DNA of 64,000 nucleotides from Methylobacterium oxalidis (GTDB taxonomy: Bacteria > Pseudomonadota > Alphaproteobacteria > Rhizobiales > Beijerinckiaceae). How positions within the stretch are numbered: position 1 is the first letter of the stretch; every line of letters begins with the position of its first letter. The stretch is from the NCBI RefSeq assembly GCF_007992195.1, contig NZ_BJZU01000066.1, positions 1-64,000 of the forward strand, in the 5' to 3' direction. The position numbers and the translations under genes were made by a program. The notes beneath the pieces are model-generated. The model did not search any database, was not told the origin of the DNA, and was given only the letters and a program-made list of their open reading frames with translations. Below are positions 61,776 through 64,000 of the stretch, piece after piece.

Positions 61776-62750
61776 TCAGAACAGGGAGATGAGCAGGATG
61801 CCGGCCGACATCAGGCCGGCGCCGGCAAGGCGGGAGAGCCCCGCCCGGCAGGTCGGCATGCCGAGCCAGCCGAAATGGTCGATCGCGATCGAGGTGAGGA
61901 GGTTGGCGGTGATCAGGAGGCCGTTGAAGGCCCCCGCCCCCACGGTGTCGACGAACAGGAGGCCGCCGAACACCGCGACCGCCCCGGCGAGGCCGCCGAG
62001 CGGACCCCACCAGGGCATTCCCGCCAGATCCTCGCGGCGCGGCAGCGGGGTCGGGCGCAGGGCGAAGACCGCGAGGAAGACGAAGACGATCGGCAGGAAC
62101 GAGACCGCCGCCGCCAGCCACGGGTTGACGAGGGCGCCGCGAAGCTGCGCGTTCAGGACGACGCCGACCGCCTGCAGCGCGCCCGCGGCGAGGACGAAGG
62201 GGTAGAGGAGCGTCCCGCTCATGCCGTGCCCCTCGCCGTGCCCCTCGCCGTGCCCCTCGCCGTGCCCTTCGCCCTCCTCCTTGCCCTCCTTCGTGGCGTC
62301 GCGCCCCTTGCGGGCGATCAGGACGATGCCGGCGACCATGAGGAGGCCGCCGAGCCAGGGCAGCCGCTTGAAGCCGCCGCCCCGCATCCCGAACAGGCCG
62401 AGCGCGTCGATGGTGAGGGAGGTCAGGATGTTTCCGGTGATCAGGAGGCCGTTGAAGGGCCCGGCTCCGACCTTGTCGACGAGGGCGAGCCCGCCGAACA
62501 CCGCGACCGCGCCCGCGAGCCCGCCGAGCGGGGCGTACCAGGGCATGGCCGCGAGGCTCTCCGCGCTCGGCAGCGGCACGGGCATCACGAGGAAGAGCGT
62601 CACGAAGACGAAGACGATCGGCGCGAAGGAGGTCGCCGCCGCCAGCCAGGGATTGACGAGGGCCCCGCGCAGGCGCGCGTTCATCGAGTTGCCGAGCGCC
62701 TGCAGCGCCCCGGCGGCGAGGATGAAGGGGTAGAGGAGAGCGGGGTTCAT
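61776..62750 (-). CDS. Fusion of two DUF606/YdcZ-type DMT membrane domains
   Basis: 324 residues. Two homologous halves of about 150 residues, each with five membrane helices and matching sequences (LLYPFILAAGALQALG / LLYPFVLAAGALQAVG; NPWLAAA.SF.PIVFVF in both). They are joined by a charged linker holding four GHGE repeats. YdcZ proteins are small DMT-superfamily members, often encoded as two separate genes. The second half begins MSGTLLYPFV at an ATG (62222) preceded by GAGGGG, so it may also be made separately. Substrate unknown. Confidence 0.85.
   Translation of the reverse strand: MNPALLYPFILAAGALQALGNSMNARLRGALVNPWLAAATSFAPIVFVFVTLFLVMPVPLPSAESLAAMPWYAPLGGLAGAVAVFGGLALVDKVGAGPFNGLLITGNILTSLTIDALGLFGMRGGGFKRLPWLGGLLMVAGIVLIARKGRDATKEGKEEGEGHGEGHGEGHGEGHGMSGTLLYPFVLAAGALQAVGVVLNAQLRGALVNPWLAAAVSFLPIVFVFLAVFALRPTPLPRREDLAGMPWWGPLGGLAGAVAVFGGLLFVDTVGAGAFNGLLITANLLTSIAIDHFGWLGMPTCRAGLSRLAGAGLMSAGILLISLF
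62224..62271 (-). repeat. Four 12-bp tandem coding repeats
   Basis: CCGTGCCCCTCG (plus strand) at 62224-62235, repeated to 62271, the last unit with one change. On the minus strand each unit is CGAGGGGCACGG, coding GHGE and containing a Shine-Dalgarno-like GAGGGG. Confidence 0.9.
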
Positions 62751-62760
62751 CGGCTCGCGC

Positions 62761-64000
62761 TCACGGGACGAGGAGGAGGCCGGCGAGCGCCAGCAAGAGG
62801 GCCGGCGGCATGACGAGGAGCCCGAGCTTGAGGAAGCTCCAGGCGCTCACGTCCTGCCCCTCGCGCCGGATCGCGGTGAGCCAGAGGATGGTGGCGAGCG
62901 AGCCCGTGACCGACAGGTTCGGGCCGAGATCGACGCCGATGAGCACCGCCCCGGCGACGCGCTCGGGGACGTCGGCCGCCTGCACGGCCGCCCCCGCGAT
63001 GAGGCCGGCCGGCAGGTTGTTGACGGCGTTGCACAGGATCGCGATCGCCGCGCCCGCTCCCCAGGCCGTGGCGTCGGGCGCGGCGGAGGCGGCCGCCTTC
63101 AGCTCGGCCGCGATGAGGCCGAGCACGCCCGTCTTCTCCAGGGCCTCGACGAGGACGAACAGGCCGGCCACGAGCGGCAGCACGCTCCAGGAGACGTCCC
63201 GGACGACGCCGACGAGGCCGCCGCGCCGCATCAGGAGGACGACGAGCGTCGTGGCGAGCCCGGCCGCGAAGGTCGGCAGGCCGAGGTCGAGACCGTAGGC
63301 CGAGGCCGCGATGAGCACGCCCCCGGTGGCCACGATGCCGAGGCCGGCGACGAGGCCGGTGCGGGGCAGCGCCGGCAGCGCGACATCCGTGGCGACCTCC
63401 TGCCCGGCGAGCGCGCGGGCCTGCGTCAGGCGCAGCACCGCGTAGGTGGCGAGGATGGCGAGGATCGAGGGCAGCGCGAAGCGCGCGAGCCACTGCGTCA
63501 GCGGCGGCATGTGCGCCGCGTAGACGACGAGGTTCGCCGGGTTCGAGATCGGCAGCACGAAGCTCGCCGCGTTCGCGATGAAGGCGCAGATCAGCAGGTA
63601 GGGCAGCGGGTCGCGCACGCGCGCCGCCTTGGCCGCGCAGTAGACGGCCGGGGTGAGCACGACGGCGCAGGCATCGTTCGACAGGAACACCGTCACGACG
63701 GTGCCGACGCAGTAGACGAGCGTGAAGAGACGCGTGGCCGAGCCCCGGGCCTGCCGCACGGCGATGCCGGCCAGCCAGTCGAACAGGCCCTCCTTCCGGG
63801 CGACCTCCGACATCAGCATCATGCCGACGAGGAAGAGGTAGACGTCGGTTCCCTTGAGCACGCCTTCCCAGGCCGTGCCCGCCGGCAGGAGGCCGAGGAT
63901 CACGAGCGCGCCGGCGCCGAGCACCGCCCAGACGGCCTCGGGCCAGGAGAACGGGCGCAGGATCACCCCGAGCGTGGCGAGGGCGGCGATGCCCCAGGTG
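62761..64000 (-). CDS. ArsB/NhaD-type ion transporter, 5' end outside window
   Basis: At least 413 residues. The frame continues open to the right edge (TWGIAALATLGVILRPF), so GTG 63966 is not the real start. About 11 membrane helices of the ion transporter superfamily (ArsB, CitMHS): FLSNDACAVVLTPAVY and NAVNNLPAGLIAGA are the conserved half-helix motifs. It may export arsenite or move Na+/H+ or dicarboxylates. No ars genes (arsR, arsC) are seen here, so arsenic is not proven. It lies 11 bases upstream of the DUF606 fusion gene on the same strand. Confidence 0.85.
   Translation of the reverse strand, partial: TWGIAALATLGVILRPFSWPEAVWAVLGAGALVILGLLPAGTAWEGVLKGTDVYLFLVGMMLMSEVARKEGLFDWLAGIAVRQARGSATRLFTLVYCVGTVVTVFLSNDACAVVLTPAVYCAAKAARVRDPLPYLLICAFIANAASFVLPISNPANLVVYAAHMPPLTQWLARFALPSILAILATYAVLRLTQARALAGQEVATDVALPALPRTGLVAGLGIVATGGVLIAASAYGLDLGLPTFAAGLATTLVVLLMRRGGLVGVVRDVSWSVLPLVAGLFVLVEALEKTGVLGLIAAELKAAASAAPDATAWGAGAAIAILCNAVNNLPAGLIAGAAVQAADVPERVAGAVLIGVDLGPNLSVTGSLATILWLTAIRREGQDVSAWSFLKLGLLVMPPALLLALAGLLLVP

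Noticed and set aside
63700..63966. GTG 63966 as the true start of the ArsB-like gene
   Set aside because: The frame is open to the window edge with typical family sequence, so the gene is truncated by the window.
1..64000. CRISPR array, tRNA, rRNA, insertion sequence, integrase or prophage
   Set aside because: No spaced repeats, transposase or integrase motifs or RNA gene signatures were seen on reading.

Overview
The window is about 64 kb of very GC-rich DNA, densely coding, with short intergenic gaps, frequent ATGA start/stop overlaps, many GTG starts and strong GGAGG-type ribosome sites. The gene content points to an alphaproteobacterium of the Hyphomicrobiales, most likely Methylobacterium or Methylorubrum: an ALAS-type 5-aminolevulinate synthase (HemA), EcfG/NepR general-stress proteins, an IorAB-type molybdenum oxidoreductase, several TAXI binding proteins, KaiB/KaiC, BLUF and MHYT signalling proteins, and a DUF2778 protein. 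The genus is inferred from content only. No rRNA, tRNA, CRISPR array, insertion sequence or prophage was seen. The last gene runs off the right edge.

Left part (1-16.8 kb): small unknown proteins and an XRE regulator; a type I secretion ABC transporter and HlyD adaptor followed by a long repetitive Ala/Pro/Gly/Lys/His-rich protein; a sigma factor whose N-terminus looks like the anti-sigma factor NepR; an unknown protein; an N-terminally extended HemA; an RND efflux pair; a DUF4126 protein and a flavin disulfide oxidoreductase.

Middle part (16.8-42 kb): small secreted proteins, MarC, a chemoreceptor, a PAS histidine kinase with a LuxR-type regulator and a receiver-only protein whose promoters share a motif, a Crp/Fnr regulator, a DUF4239 protein, a GNAT acetyltransferase, IorAB with a GlxA-type regulator, a SLAC1 channel with an AraC regulator, an HAE1 efflux pair, a membrane-anchored TAXI protein and small envelope proteins.

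Right part (42-64 kb): a same-strand signalling island (GGDEF-EAL, BLUF, a zinc-finger miniprotein, an MHYT histidine kinase, KaiC, two KaiB and a hybrid histidine kinase), then an APC permease, an AsnB-like amidotransferase, a second class II amidotransferase, a SEL1-like protein with a TAXI protein, a GST, a Cys-containing exported protein, a DUF2778 protein, a two-domain DUF606 membrane protein and an ArsB-like transporter.

The two most unusual items are the NepR-EcfG fusion at 7377-8123, whose promoter shares a CTGTAT motif with two nearby genes, and the light/clock/c-di-GMP island at 42178-51336, where several genes are translationally coupled.
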